DNA from: Siniperca chuatsi
Taxonomy: Eukaryota > Chordata > Actinopteri > Centrarchiformes > Sinipercidae
Length of the DNA: 64,000 bases
Assembly (NCBI RefSeq): GCF_020085105.1
Contig: NC_058058.1
Location: 7,465,175-7,529,174, forward strand
Direction: 5' to 3'
Shown here: positions 40,415 through 52,828 of the stretch, one piece after another
Position numbering within the stretch: the first letter of the stretch is position 1
Layout: every line of letters starts with the position of its first letter
Position numbers and translations under genes: made by a program
The notes under the pieces: model-generated
What the model was told of the DNA's origin: nothing
Database searches by the model: none
Seen by the model: the letters and a program-made list of their open reading frames with translations, nothing else

Positions 40415-43400
40415 ATGGGCAGTGTTTTGGCTGCCAGCTCCCCCAACCCTCCACCACCAGCTTCTGGTGGTGCTGCCGTCCCCGGGTTGACGGTGCCGCC
40501 AGGCTTTGGGATGCCTCCAGTTTCCTCAGTTATACCCCCCACTGAGGCAGCCTCAGGACAGCAGCAAGAGGCAGAAAACTCTTTGCCTAACCCAGGTGCA
40601 TTTGATGAGTGTCATCGCAAGTGCAAAGGTAAATGGAGATATTTGAGTCAGGGCTCAAGAAATCACAGTCTTGCTTCTGATAAATTATACACTGAAATGG
40701 AAAATCTATAAAAAAATAGAAGACTGGGTAGAGATGGCAAGATGCACATTGTTATACCTCACACATAAAAAGATACAGTGTGGTCTGTGAGTACACTATG
40801 GAGCTCTGAACATAGCAAGTGAACATATATTTGTGAGAAACAGCAAAAGTGTTGCACTACCTGGTGTTGCTTTCCAATGTGTCTTATCTACATCTAAATC
40901 CATCTGCATGTGTTTTTCCCCTCAGAGGTTTTCCCTATGCAGATGGAAGGTGTCAGGCTAGTTGTCAACAAGGGCCTTAGCAACCACTTCCAGGTCAGTA
41001 AAGTTACTTTTTACTTTAGAAACTTCTACCAACACAAATCAGAACTGGGTTTTTTTGCCCGGTATAAATTGCCCTTTGACTAAATGATACACAAAATATA
41101 GCCTGACTACGTCTCAAAAGCTCTTTTCTATAAGATTTTAGTCTGGAAAAAATCCACTGACTGATAATTGAGCTACATGTGAGTTTATGCGCCTTTTTTA
41201 AACCCAGGTTCTCCAGTCATTGGGTCGTGTGAGACTAAATGAATCAAGTGGAAATGTGTATCTCAGCAATTCTACTATGATCAGACCAAAGGAAGTGAAC
41301 TGCAAATGTGTTAAAGGTACATTTTTAATTGTGTCCTTTTTAAACTCTCTAAGGTGAATCACACTGTGCTGCTGAGCACCATGGGAGAGTCCACCTACAG
41401 GTTTGGTGCTACATACGTTGGATCAAAGCTGACAGGTCCAGCAGAGGTATGCTGCAGTAAAGTCATGATGAATCCCATCTGTAAGACATTTATATTTTCT
41501 TTATATATGAAGTGTGATGTAAATGCTCTGCTCTTTTTGTTAAGTTTTTTCCAGTCATGGTGGGAGACATGGACAACAGTGGCAGCCTTAACGCCCAGAT
41601 CATCCACCAGATCAGCAACAGAGTACGATCCAAATTGGCCTTCCAGGTAAAGCTTCAACATTTTGTCTCCCTTCTGGATCTTTTTACACAACTTTAATAC
41701 CGCCATAACCTGACCATAGTGGTCAGTTTATTTGCAAGTTTATTTCTTTTTAATTTTTCCTGATTTCTCTCATGATGTTAACTGAAGCTAGACTGATAAA
41801 TCGGCCAGGCTATATTAGCTTATCGCAGATATATTGTATCAGCGTATATTTTGGCCAATAAGTAACAAGAAATTGCAGTACAGAAATACCAAAGATATGT
41901 TAAAATAAATTTAGAGACAGTTGCCTCGATACAAAGTTTGTCCACCAGAGAGTGCTGGAAAGTTTATTTTTACAATGTAAAATGTATTTTGGTCACGATT
42001 CCTAAATAATCAAATTCAACTGATCTTTACCAAAAATGTTTGCATATGTTATGTGTTAATGTAAAAAAAAATGTATTATCAGCTGATATATCATTATCAG
42101 ATTTTAAAAAAATCTCATATATCGATATCAGTCTTAAATGCTGTATCAGTCGGCTATAATAACTTCTGTCATGTCCTCAGACACAACAACAGAAGTTTGT
42201 GAACTGGCAAGGCGATGCTGAGGTCAGGGGAGAAGATTTTACTGCAACGATCACACTTGGGAACCCAGATGTCCTTGTCGGCTCTGGTAGGTCTTCAGTC
42301 AGTAATGCTGTGTAGAGGATCCAGTCTGTGGATATGTTTCCATTTTATCACCCGAAGACTAAAATTACTTTCTATCCGTAAATGTTTTAGGATTGTTTTT
42401 AATTTTCTGAAAGTAGATATTTAATTTGACCGAAACAAAGATTTGTTCTGAACCCGAACACCTCTTGTTGTCTTGCTGTTGTCCACTTGTCAGGTATTGT
42501 TGTAACACACTACCTCCAGTCCATAACGGCGGCTCTGGCTCTGGGAGGGGAGCTGGTTTACCACCGCAGGCCGGGAGAGGAAGGCACAGTGATGTCGTTA
42601 GTTGGCAGATACACAGGTGAGACACAGGTTATTGTGAGCATGTTGTCTGGATTGAAAGATCCACTTGGATCCAATTTACTTAGACTGAATGAGTCCATCT
42701 TTTTTTTTTTATATATATATATTTTTTTTCTTTTGGTTAAACTAGTATTGACTTGACCTCCTTCCGTACAGGCAGTAATTACATCGCCACATTGACACTC
42801 GGCTCAGCGGGGGCTCATGCTTCATACTATCACAAAGCCAACGAGCAGGTAACTTTGTTGCTTTTTACTTGTCCTGTTTGTCAGACTCGGGTCAAATAAA
42901 GGACTTATAATTCACCTAACACTGGTGTCCGTGTTTATGATCCATATTTAATAATGTTAAAGTTGACCTAGCTTGGTGTGATGTCACGTCCAATTTGTCT
43001 TTTTTGAGGTGGACATATAACTCCGTCACAAAAACGACTCCAGGTGTTACTGTAGTGTATATAGATGTATTTTTCTACGTCATTTTCCTACACATTAACT
43101 CACTGTGGTCGGCAACCTGCAAAACTGTCTTTCAAGTACTTGCTGGCTTATTGTCCTGAGCAGTAAAGCCAGCCTCCTTTATCTTTAGGTAATGTAAATG
43201 CTCCCTGACCCAGGTTTGTTTTACGTGTGTGTGAAATCTTATGGCATTTTTTCACATATCTGCATATATCGGAGTCTAACTGTCTGCTGCTCTTCAACAG
43301 TTGCAGGTCGGTGTGGAGTTTGAAGCGAGCACCCGCACACAAGACACCAGTGTGTCATTCGGCTACCAGCTAGATGTGCCTAAAGCCAATTTACTGTTTA

Positions 43401-44071
43401 AAGGTATGATGTGTATAAACTCTATTTCAGGGGAAACACTTGCATATACTACATTCATTACCACAGTGATACTCTTGCACAAGTACAAAGACTTTTTTTT
43501 TTTTACCAGCCAAATATGTTTGTTGTAGATTACAGAGGAAAATCAAAACGGTTGTCACTTGTTAAATCGTAGAGTTGATAGATTTACAAGCCGTTGTTAA
43601 AATTCAACAGCAGGTGGCTGGAAAAGTTTGGGTCCTGATTGTATTTATACATCCAGACAAGTCAGTTGTGACAAAATATAACGAATAAGCAACTTTCCCA
43701 AAATGTTGAGCTATTCCGTAAAGAATTGTTTCTGTGCTGTGGCATTGCCTGTGAAATGTCATGCAAATTATATATATTTGAATTAAAATGGACAGTTTTC
43801 CAAGAGGCAAAATGGAAAAATTCTAAGAAGAAGTTTCATATTACCACAGAAAAATGGCCTATATTCATAGATGTTTTTACCTGGTATATTAAACCCATCT
43901 AATATTCTGCCTCCTACTTCTCTCCTTTCAGGTTCACTAGACAGTAACTGGGTCGTTGGTGCAACGTTAGAAAAGAAGTTGCTCCCGCTGCCACTGTCTC
44001 TGGTCCTCTGCACCTTCCTCAACCACCGCAAGAACAAGTTCCAGTGCGGTTTTGGCGTCACTATCGGTTAG
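40415..44071 (+). CDS. tomm40: TOM40, mitochondrial outer-membrane import channel, 9 coding exons, 341 aa
   Basis: The beta-barrel pore of the TOM complex, through which nearly all nuclear-encoded mitochondrial preproteins pass. Exons: 40415-40628, 40926-40993, 41354-41446, 41545-41646, 42181-42286, 42494-42616, 42772-42848, 43301-43403, 43932-44071; 1026 nt, 341 residues (human 361). The proline-rich cytosolic N-terminus starts [15 protein letters not shown]. The conserved block [18 protein letters not shown] leads into the barrel, with [68 protein letters not shown], and the C-terminal strand [14 protein letters not shown] ending TIG. All junction phases agree. An AATAAA lies at 45225-45230, about 1.15 kb past the stop. 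The gene lies tail to tail with the minus-strand apoA-IV-like gene, whose stop is 1.8 kb away. Confidence 0.97.
41788..42165 (+). mobile_element. MITE-like repeat, GATAAATCGGCCAG family, copy 4
   Basis: Starts GAAGCTAGACTGATAAATCG, shares TTGGCCAATAAGTAACAAGA with the 20680 copy, contains TCCACCAGAGAGTGCT like the 9.6 and 11.1 kb copies, and ends GTATCAGTCGGCTATAA. It is in a tomm40 intron, immediately upstream of the acceptor for exon 42181-42286. Confidence 0.6.
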
Positions 44072-45235
44072 ACTCACTGAGCAGCGGGTTATCGACCCGC
44101 AGACTGACGTCACAGAACGGACAGACTCACTATGGACGAGCAGACTATATACCATGTACACAACTGTGTGTCCCATCACCTCAATCTGTCACTTGATTCG
44201 GCCAATATCATGTTACTGGTTTCCCAGATTGTGTTCCATCAAATGTGGTGAATAGAAGGTAATAATGTAAATCTAATGCATTTAATCCTATAAGATGAAT
44301 CGCCTGATTGATCCGAAGTGTAAGAAATAATGTGACTGGTCAGGAATTTGTTGACTGTGGACTCTCGACACAAACCCATAGACGGTAGAAAGACGTAACA
44401 CATTAAGAGACATTACAGAATTACAGAGCTCTTTGTTTTTGTCACTGAGTTCAGTGCCTGTCGCTCCAGTTTTGAATTTTATTCGTGTTTTTTTACTGTA
44501 AAGTCTGTTTTGGCGTGCAGTGAATATTACTGTCATTTGCTTGTTTAAAGGTGATTTATTGATTACAGACAAGTTTACCAGCTATCAGGAAGGAGTGTAC
44601 TGTACTGCATGTCACGTTCACAATCCGTCACTTGTTTTGTTGCCTTTTTTATGTTACCTACATATGAAACCGTATATATGACCTGTATATACCTCTTGGA
44701 AACTGATAAATACCATTTCTTACAAAAACTGCATGTCTTGGTCGTCTCCTTCAGTCGATCTCGTCTCTGCTGGAGTGTGAGCTCATATCATGAGGAGTGC
44801 TCTTTTCTTTTTTCTGAAGTCAGTTTAAATTTTATAACCACTGATCCCGTCTGAAATGGCCTCAGAACATGGACAGTATAGAACAAAACAACAGACCCCA
44901 AAACTGACAAATGAGAAAAAACTCAATTTACACAAAAGTGGGGAAAAGTCGAGACATGAGAAACTTCTCCAGTGACATCTACATGCCATTCATCATTCCC
45001 AGAATCCTGACTAAAAGGCTTGTGTCACCCCCACCAGCTATAATCCAGTAGAAATGAGATTCAAATATGTAAACCAGGAAAAGATGATGTACAGCTGCAG
45101 TTTCGTGAGTGGTTACAAATCAGTTACTCCTTCGCTTTGAAGACTTGTTTTTGAAAGAGTTTGATCATTGTAGGAGAGGATGATGGATCGTTGCACCTGG
45201 AAATGGAGATGATCTGAACTTTTGAATAAATATTA
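44072..45235 (+). other. tomm40: tomm40 3' UTR and flank
   Basis: No further exon follows the TAG stop. The first canonical AATAAA I see is at 45225-45230. 45235-45860, between the two converging genes, is AT-rich without features. Confidence 0.45.
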
Positions 45236-45879
45236 GTTTTGAAATAATGTGAATCAAATTACAGAATATATATATATATATTATGTATATGAATACCATT
45301 AGATCCTATATGATATTAGGATTGTGTTTTTTTTTTTTCATTATTGTTTTGTTTTTAGTTTCCATACAGGAAAGACACTTGTTTTAAGGTGAATACTGGA
45401 TCTAACTAGCATTTTAGTTATTGCTAAAAGTTGATAAAAAAAAAACATAGGTGGCAGTAGACTTTCAAACAGAACTTTTTTTTGTGGAGTGTAAGAAAAG
45501 AATGAGCACAGAAAAGCATTTAAAAGATCACACGCCCTTGTAATCCTTTAGCATGATGCCCAAAGACACTTGAGTAGTGCGCTTGTTAACACAGGATGAA
45601 GCTGTGACAGACAGACTTCTTCCCCATTAGGTTGTCCACTGAGTGAATTCTGTCATTCGGTCAAATGGTTTTCTTGTTGCGGAACATTTAAAGTAACAGT
45701 AGTGTTGCTCAGCAAGTCAACAAGTCTTTGGGTGTGAATCACTCTTCTGTGAAAAACTGGCACTACCATGTTAATTAAGACACCAACAGACTGAACTTGT
45801 TCATTAAATATTTATTTAATAAAATATACATTGGGTATATTTAAATATTTGGTGTGTGGAGGCTGATAGTGGATCCTAT

Positions 45880-46848
45880 TTACTGGGTCTTCTTAGTGAA
45901 GGACTCCCACAGAGCAGCCAGCTGAGCTTGCAGGTCCTGAGCGCTGGCATCCAGCTTGGCCCTCAGCTCCTCTCCGTATGGAGCCAGGTTCTGCTGGATC
46001 TCCTGGGTTTTCTGGGTCAGCTGGGTCTCAAAGCTCTGGGCCAGGGGGATCATGCTCCTCTGAAACTCCTCCAGGCTCTGCTCCATCTTCTCCTTCATCT
46101 CCTCGGTGTAGGGGACCATCTGGGCCTGCAGCTGGTTCACACTCTTTTCCAGCTGCCCCTTCAGCTCCTGGCTCTTCTGCAGCAGGATGGCCTTCAGGGC
46201 CTCGGGATCCATGGACTCAGCGTAGGGGGCCGCCTCCTTCTTCAGCTCCTCCACCTGCCTCTGGAGGTGCGCCACCATCTCCTCAGCGTAGGGCTGCAGG
46301 TTAGTGCTCACGGCGGTCAGATCCTTCTCCAGACGAGCCTTCAGCTGCTCGGCCTGCTGGGAAAACTTAGTCATGAAGTCCTGAGTCAGAGGAGCCACCT
46401 GGGTTTGCAGAGCAACCACGTAGTGATTCACTGTGTCAGCGCTCTGAGAGATCCTGGCACTGACAGACACAGAAAGAAACAGTTATTAAATTGAAACATA
46501 CAGTATATTTCCAATGTCAATAAGCTTCTTCACGTTGACTCTTACTTCACTTCCTGTCCCAGCTCGGACTGTCTGATCTGCTGCAGGGAGTCCTCAGCAG
46601 TGAGTGTCGCTTTAGCAACGTAGTCCCAAAAAGCATCTTTCACCATGTCCAGATTGCTCTTGGGAGGCGCCTGCCACAGGATGTTGGCATTGCAAACTGT
46701 GCAGAAAACAGCAGATTTAGCACAGAGGTTCAGTAGAACCCAAACATTTCTTCACCAGTTGTGGTTTACATGGATCCGGCTTTAATTTCAAAGGAAAAAC
46801 TCACTCACCAGAGAAAACGGCCAGTGCGAGAACCACAAGTACCTTCAT
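45880..46848 (-). CDS. apoa4b: apolipoprotein A-IV-like, copy 1 (minus strand), 256 aa
   Basis: Secreted exchangeable apolipoprotein of chylomicron/HDL-type particles. Coding exons on the minus strand: 46848-46809, 46696-46546, 46459-45880 (40+151+580 nt, 257 codons with stop). The start MKVLVVLALAVFSVCNA is a signal peptide with a hydrophobic core; the mature protein begins near NILWQAPPK. The last exon is a series of amphipathic 11/22-residue repeats punctuated by proline (APLTQD, QPYAEE, APYAES, VPYTEE, IPLAQS, APYGEE). A 5' UTR intron precedes the signal exon (acceptor at 46863-46865; exon 1 ends 46983). Teleost apoA-IV genes of this length and exon plan lie beside apoE; A-I is less likely given that context and the size. 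The last 510 bp are almost the same as copy 2. Poly(A) signals of the AATAAA type lie just past the stop on the minus strand. Confidence 0.92.
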
Positions 46849-46982
46849 GATTGAATTTTACTCTGTTGGATGAAGACAATGAATGTACAATTTAAATAAA
46901 CATGTAAAAATGTATAATCTGACAATTACTTTATTCATGAATTTATGAGAAGTGTTGTAATAATAATATTAAAATGTGTTAC

Positions 46983-47061
46983 CTTGCAGAGGCAGCTTGT
47001 CTCTTCTTCACTCTGTGTCTGATGACTTGTGCTGTGCAGACGGCCGTTCAGAGTTTTTATA
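46983..47061 (-). promoter_or_regulatory. apoa4b: TATA promoter and 5' UTR exon 1 of apoA-IV-like copy 1
   Basis: On the minus strand TATAAAA (47061-47055) is followed about 30 bp later by the presumed start and a 5' UTR exon of about 45 bp ending CTCTGCAAG|GTAACA at 46983. This TATA-driven layout, with a leader intron, is the same in the other two apolipoprotein genes in the window. Confidence 0.7.
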
Positions 47062-47064
47062 GCC

Positions 47065-49425
47065 ATACTGAAGGGTAAAGTCCCTCTCTGGTTGCCCCGC
47101 TGGATACATTCTTGTCACTACTGTCACTCCACGTCATAATTTAAGTGTCATTGCCTTTTTCATCCTGTGATACATATTCCCTGGCATCTGAATGGGTTAA
47201 GTAATGGTTTATACCCCTAAAACAGCATCAGCAGTTACACAGAAGGCAGTGACGACTGGCCAGAAGGGTTCAAATCCTTTAAAGTAGCAATGCAGTAACT
47301 TTCATTTAAAAATAGCAAATAAATGTACAGAAAAGGCCCCAAAATGTCACTTAAAGCTGCATTCATTGATTTGTGCTATAAACATGACGCTGACAATGAC
47401 ATGTTTATTCCCTTATAAAGTTGGTATGGTAAACGTGTTAGCATCCAGCAGATACGGAGCAACATTAGCGTCTGGAGTCATTGTGTCTGGTCACCTGATG
47501 AATTTGAGTCCAATATTCACTCTCCTTTTAGCTCTTTTTTGGTCGTCACCAACTCCAGAAGGAAATATCTGGTTCTTTAGCTGCTAAATGCTCCGCTACA
47601 TTCACCAGCTAGTCACTAACTGTGTCTGTCTGTTGTTTGGTGCCGGGCAGGTAGCGCTCAGTGGGCTTTTAGAGTTTAAATGAGGTTGATGAGAGTGCTG
47701 AGACTGAACAGTAAAGTTGAGGGCTGTAAAACCAAAACAATGAGCTGAAAGGTGCTAAAAAAAAGCAAAAAAAAAAAGCTGAGAGGAACTGCAGAGTCCG
47801 ATGATAGTGACACCTTTCACGTTACACATAGTCAGTCATTTAACCTTTTGTTTGTTTAAAATATTGATCAGTGCAGCTTTATGTAAAACTACAGAAGTAT
47901 TAGCAGTTAGAGAGGCAATACAGAAATGTTACTGATGTCATGACTCAACATATTAGCTCACCTATGTCATCTGTGTACAGTGCAGCATGGATTAGTGACT
48001 ACTTTATTAGTTTATTAATCTATTTTAAAGGTTGTTAGGTCTATGTTAGTGCGCATTGGACTGATGGATTAAAATTAAAACTGTAACAAGAGAGCTACAT
48101 AAGTTCTGTAAGCTCAGTAGCCTCCAGAAGCCTAAAGTTCACAGGGCACACTGTAGAAATAGCACAGATCTGTCTAAATAAGTCTTCTGTTATGTATTTT
48201 TGGCAACAAGGGCTATTCAGTGGCGGAGGCCACCACCACCTGTGGAGCTATTATTTAAAGTATTCCCACTTCACAATGATAGATACATGCAATTTGTGAA
48301 GAAAAAAGTATTGACTTGTGGGACATCTTTAGCTTCGTCCAAGTCTCCTTATAATTAGTTTTTGTGTGAGTCATATGAAAACAACTGGCTGTTTCTCAGT
48401 AGTTTCTCCTGGGAGAAAGACTTTAGCCCTTATGTCTTATCAGTTTGTCAGGAGGGAATCATTGTATAAGGAAACATTACATTCCTCATAAAGGTAATCT
48501 GCAGGTCAGAACTGGATCAAAGTCCTGCTCACATTTCACTGACCTATAAACCTCTGACAACAGTTTGTCTACAAGTTGAGAACATTCAGGTGAATCAATG
48601 TGTAAGTTTACTCTGTGCTTCTTAAGTTGTAGTAGCGTAATCAGCAGAAACAATGCAGTATTTGTACTGTATATCATAACAGAGTGAAACAGTAACAACC
48701 TCACTATGTTATCTGCTGACTTTTCTGAGTCTGTTAACACAGTGATGAGAACTGTGTTTACACATGTTATATAAGAGTGACCCAAATTCATGTCTCCTGA
48801 GTGTTTTTCACTAATTTGAATTAAATATGCACCCCAGTTAATGTGCAGTCTTTCCGATAGCTTTACACACATTCTGTGATATTGGACTGAAGTATATGTT
48901 TTGTGTGATTGTCCTTCATAAGTTTGTTTTTTAGCTTGTGAGTAAAGATTTTCAAAACACGGTAGTTTATATGTGAGCAGCAATAAATTATATTATCAAC
49001 CAGTTTAGTTCAGTATTAGTTTATATCTGAACGGCAGCGATGAACTGCAGTACACTTGTGAGGCACACGGCTGTTACAGTTAACCAAAGTGGGAAATATG
49101 ATTATAATCTTATATTGTATATATAATATTCTATACTATATAAGGGTCTGTTGGTCGCTTCCACCAATTTGGTCGAGACTGAAATATCTCAACAACTATT
49201 GGATAGATTGCCATTAAATTTGGTACAGACATTCATGTCCCCATCAAGATGAATTGTAATAACTTTGGTGATCCTCTCACCTTTCCTGTAGCGCCATCAT
49301 CAGGTAAAAATTTTATTTGTCCAGTTACTTTGGATTATGACCAAACACCTGCAAAACTAATGACATTCATCAGTCTCAGCTGTACTTAGTGTTTAGTGCT
49401 AATTAGCAAACGTTGACTTGCGAAA
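47065..49425. other. intergenic upstream of apoA-IV-like copy 1, no gene seen
   Basis: AT-rich. A long minus-strand frame at 48486-48983 opens from TTG and has no recognisable motif; I do not call it a gene. 49180-49290 contains phrases like ATTGGATAGATTGCCATTAA and GATCCTCTCACCTTTCC, which resemble an unclassified dispersed repeat. Confidence 0.4.
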
Positions 49426-49429
49426 CTAA

Positions 49430-50095
49430 AAGTGATGAATATGGTAAACATTATACCTGCTAAACATACAAAGATTACGACAGACAAAATTATAATATCC
49501 AAGAACAAGTTCATCAAGTTACCAGACAGCTCCAGAGCGCTCTTCTCAAAGCTTCTAAATAAAGAAGACTTTGAAGACAGGTACGATGCACTGAAAGAGG
49601 AGAATGAAGCCTTGAGACAACACAATGATGAACTCCATCAAGAAATCCATGAGCTCAGCAAGGAGATCCAAAACGAAACTTCTTCAAAAGGTCAATTATA
49701 AATCAATGAAAGCAGAGAAAAAGGCTCTAACTCACCGAAATAACACTGAAAAAAATAAATTCAGGAGATGAAGAAAAAGCTCGTAAAGGAACAAGCTTTG
49801 GAAGACAGGAATAATGTCATAAAAGAAGAAAATGAAGCCTTGAGCCAACAAAACTGCACATTGCAACTCGAGGTTCAGGAGCTCTATGACTGTATCAATC
49901 ACTGACAACGGAAAGAGATGCCATGAGCCGGGAAAAGGACACACTTTGACGAGAGGTCCAGGAGCTCAATAAAATGTTGAAAAGTGAAAAAGTGCAATGC
50001 GATGAAGGCTGAGGAAGAGAACATCAGCCGAGAGCATGACGCTCTACAACAAGAAATTCAACACCTGAACAGCTCCTACAGAGCTATGGAAAGCT
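49430..50095 (+). pseudogene. decayed coiled-coil coding stretch, origin unknown
   Basis: The frame at 49432-49701 encodes a basic N-terminal part (TKITTDKIIISKNKF) followed by heptad-like sequence: DRYDALKEENEALRQHNDEL, HQEIHELSKEIQNE. After a frame change the same kind of module recurs: DRNNVIKEENEALSQQN, LEVQELYD; then ERDAMSREKDT, EVQELNKML; then REHDALQQEIQHLNSS near 50030-50080. So three to four copies of an approximately 30-residue repeat are visible across at least three frame changes. I do not recognise the protein family. The lack of introns and the several breaks suggest a retrocopy or a fragment of a larger coiled-coil gene. Confidence 0.55.
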
Positions 50096-50109
50096 GAAAT
50101 ATGATACTG

Positions 50110-50330
50110 TGGTGTCATGTTTTTGCTCTCCGTAAGGGTCAAAGGGTATGGATGAAACTCCGGCCACAAAAAGGTGCTGGTTCAATTCCTGGGCCTGACC
50201 CTTTCTGTGTGGAGTCTGATTTTCTCCCCTCTTTGACATGGGTTTACTCCAGATGCTCTGGTTTCCTCCCACACCCTAAAACATGAGCCTCATATGTAGA
50301 TTCTACATTGCCCACAAAAAAAAGTTATTG
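50110..50330 (+). mobile_element. V-SINE-like / tRNA-derived SINE
   Basis: Contains CTGGTTCAATTCCTGGGCCT (B-box like), then the highly characteristic CCTTTCTGTGTGGAGTCTGA, TTTCTCC and GGTTTCCTCCCACACCC of fish SINEs with the V-type central domain. It ends in an A-rich tail near 50317. It is diverged. Confidence 0.65.
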
Positions 50331-51080
50331 ATTAATAAATAGTTGAGGTAAAAGTAAGGGTTCTGATTTTATATATATTTTCTTGTAATTTGCTGTCAGA
50401 GAAAGATGGAGTTGTAAATATTTCACTCAGATCACTTTTTGACATGTCTTGGTTGGAAAAACAGGTGTAAAAAACAAAATGAATGATGGCTGAATTCCAT
50501 TTAGATGCTTCGGTTTTATAGTTAATTTTGTTAGTATCAACTGTACGAAGTCACTCCCTGCTATACAGTCCACTATGTTTACTGCTATGTTTGAAATTTA
50601 AAATACCCTAAAAACTTCAGAAATGGAACAAAAAAAAGTTTCCATGATACGGTATGTACACTATTTTCTACTATCAGTCCCATGATGCAATGGGCCATAT
50701 TTTATAGATGCGAAAAATACCGTTGTGTGACTCTACAGAACGGTCAGAAATGATCAGTAAGGGTCCAAAATCTCAATTTACTACTGACAAATTACTGAGC
50801 TACCGTCTAATATATAATGAGTAGTGAAAGAGTAAACAATGGAGTGATTTCGGACACAGCCTATGACAAGCTAAAAAGTCTGCTAAAGCCTATTGCAGTA
50901 CTGCTGGATGCATTTTACTCAAGTCCTCGTTACTACCTGTGTACAAAATAGTGCACATGAAGCCGTTTTGTGTGTGTGTGTGTGTGTTTAGGTTCCTTGG
51001 GTTATCAACTCTTCCAACCTGGCTGCCTAGTATGCACACATACTAACACACACAAATATTAAAATAGATTGAAAGGATAA
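50331..51080. other. intergenic, no gene seen
   Basis: AT-rich with a (GT)n tract at about 50970-50987. No exon or named repeat is recognised. Confidence 0.4.
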
Positions 51081-51084
51081 AGGT

Positions 51085-51560
51085 CTGGTCACACCAGTAT
51101 TTAAAACGGCAGAATTCGCAGAGGATTCAGTTTATTCCGATGGAATCGCCACGATTAGTGAATTTCCTGGTGGAGGCAAAGTAAATCCTTTGACCCGCAA
51201 ATTCACGCTGTTGCCCAATAGCAAGCCGTCTTGACAGTGCTGATCTCTGAGGGAATAGCGAGCTGGAGAGTCCAAAATGGAGGAAGTTATCATAGCCCAT
51301 TAGCTATGCTGCATCCTTCACTTTTATTTAATCTCCTTAAGAGACATGGTTTACACACAGTAATGAGACAGGAGTCAAGGAGTCAGCTACAAATACATCT
51401 TTTGAATAAACTGTGTGAACTCATTGAGCGCAGCAGAAGGGGCTCGGCTTTTCAATTAAGTTTTAATTTAATTAAGTTCATATTCCTCAAATCACGTCGT
51501 CACTGAGTACTGCTGTGAACTCATGTCACATTGCCATACCTGGGCGTTTGCTGAAACAAC
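51085..51560 (+). mobile_element. possible PIF/Harbinger-derived fragment
   Basis: Starts with GGTCTGGTCACACCAG and contains CCAATAGCAAGCCGTCTTGA, then GAGGGAATAGCGAGCTGGA and AAAATGGAGGAAGTTAT, phrases I associate with the region before the MADF-type ORF of fish Harbinger elements. No long frame follows and the ends are unclear, so this is a weak call. Confidence 0.3.
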
Positions 51561-51799
51561 GCCCCTGATTTAGGGCATTTAAGCTTTAACGTATTTTAGT
51601 AGTAAATTCTGCCTTTAGGTCTTTTTGAAGACAGACACAGATAATGACATTTTTATAGTGTCATCATTCTCATTCCATACCTGTGGACCAAACCACACTA
51701 ATATCGTACATTTAAGTTTATGTTCTTTACCCTTTATAAGATGCCTTTTCCTAGTCTTATATGTATGCAAGGGAAGGTCGTTGAGCATATATATAACAT

Positions 51800-52245
51800 T
51801 TTACATTGTACAAGCATTGTGAAAGATATTACATTCAGTAAGCTTCAAAAGAGTGTAGCTGTGGAAAAGAGCGTCAGTGGGAGCTTTTACTTTTTGGACC
51901 ATGATATGGCATGTATAACTTTCTTCTGTAAAGTCTGTAGTTTCACAAGATGACTTAGGAAAAGTGTTACACCACATATTACAGTAATTTATATGAGGCT
52001 CAAATAAAGACTGATATAAGGTTAAAAGTGATTTAAGTGGAAGAAAAAGCCTCAACTTGAAATATAAGCTAACATATTTGGGCTACTTTTTCGTCAGTTC
52101 ATCAATATGGCGCTTAAAGTTAAAAAATTCATCAATACGTATCCCCAGGAATTTGGTGGACTTCACTCTCTCAATAACCCAGTGTCAACAACTGGAGCCA
52201 AAAACAATTAAGTTTGTCTCGCTCAGAGCTAGGGTATAACACCTA
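51800..52245 (-). mobile_element. LINE reverse transcriptase C-terminal fragment, antisense
   Basis: On the minus strand the frames read RVKSTKFLGIRIDEFFNFK, HIDELTKK, then RLFLPLKSLLTLYQSLFEPH, INYCNMWCNTFP and TDALFHSYTLLKLTE. These are the FLG / LYxSLxxPHxxYCN blocks after the catalytic core of CR1/L2/Rex-type LINEs. One in-frame stop and at least one frame change are present. No endonuclease or 5' part is present. Confidence 0.7.
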
Positions 52246-52640
52246 TACATTATATATATAGTTTTATCTATATACACACATTTTTATCAGACATATACAA
52301 TTTGGAATTTTAAACTTTCATTTCTATTTGAAATATATTAGTTTGTTCTGATTATACATCTAGAAAGTGTCACATAAACGCAGACATTACAACAATTACT
52401 AAATAAAAACCAAATATTTCTATAAAATAACATTTGAGTTAAAAAATCGTGCTCTGAAAGATGTCTGAAAGACGTATGATGACATAATGTAATAATGTAT
52501 AATGTACATGAGGTTTCATCAGACAGTGATGATGCCGTCCCTGATATACCACTGTTAGCACTCTTGTGATGTGGAAGCAGCAGTGACAGCACGGCACTCA
52601 GCGTTGGACTTTACTCCTGTGTTTCCTCTGTACGACTCAG
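52246..52640. other. upstream flank of apoA-IV-like copy 2
   Basis: AT-rich up to about 52600; no exon is recognised. Cis-elements for liver or gut expression may lie here, but I cannot name one with confidence. Confidence 0.3.
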
Positions 52641-52645
52641 CAGCC

Positions 52646-52725
52646 TATATATACTCAGCCATGGGCTGTGCAGAACACACACTCCGTATTCAACAGCTCA
52701 CTGAACAGCCAGCTCATCCACACAG
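52646..52725 (+). promoter_or_regulatory. apoa4b: TATA promoter and 5' UTR exon 1 of apoA-IV-like copy 2
   Basis: TATATATA at 52646-52653 precedes by about 30 bp a 5' UTR exon that ends CATCCACACAG|GTAAGA at 52725. The next acceptor (TTCTTTTCAG, ending 52814) starts the signal-peptide exon 14 bp before its ATG. Confidence 0.7.
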
Positions 52726-52828
52726 GTAAGACACCAGGAAGTCACTTTCCAGGTTGTGAGATACATGGTGGTGGTGAAAACTAACCACAAAGAGCTAATT
52801 TTGTTTCTTTTCAGCTGCCGTGTCAATC

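Noticed and set aside
45978-46304. Gly/Ser/Pro-rich antisense frame over the apoA-IV last exon (same at 53723-54049)
   Set aside because: A shadow of the GC-rich amphipathic repeat codons; it appears in both copies only because the coding strand is conserved.
48486-48983. 165-codon minus-strand open frame in the apoA-IV upstream region
   Set aside because: It opens from TTG, not ATG; the first ATG leaves a shorter frame. It has no motif, no promoter and no splice context, and lies in AT-rich sequence that seems otherwise unconstrained.
51231-51506. 91-codon frame at 51231
   Set aside because: It falls within a probable transposon-derived segment in a frame different from the one suggested by the remembered family; no support as a host gene.
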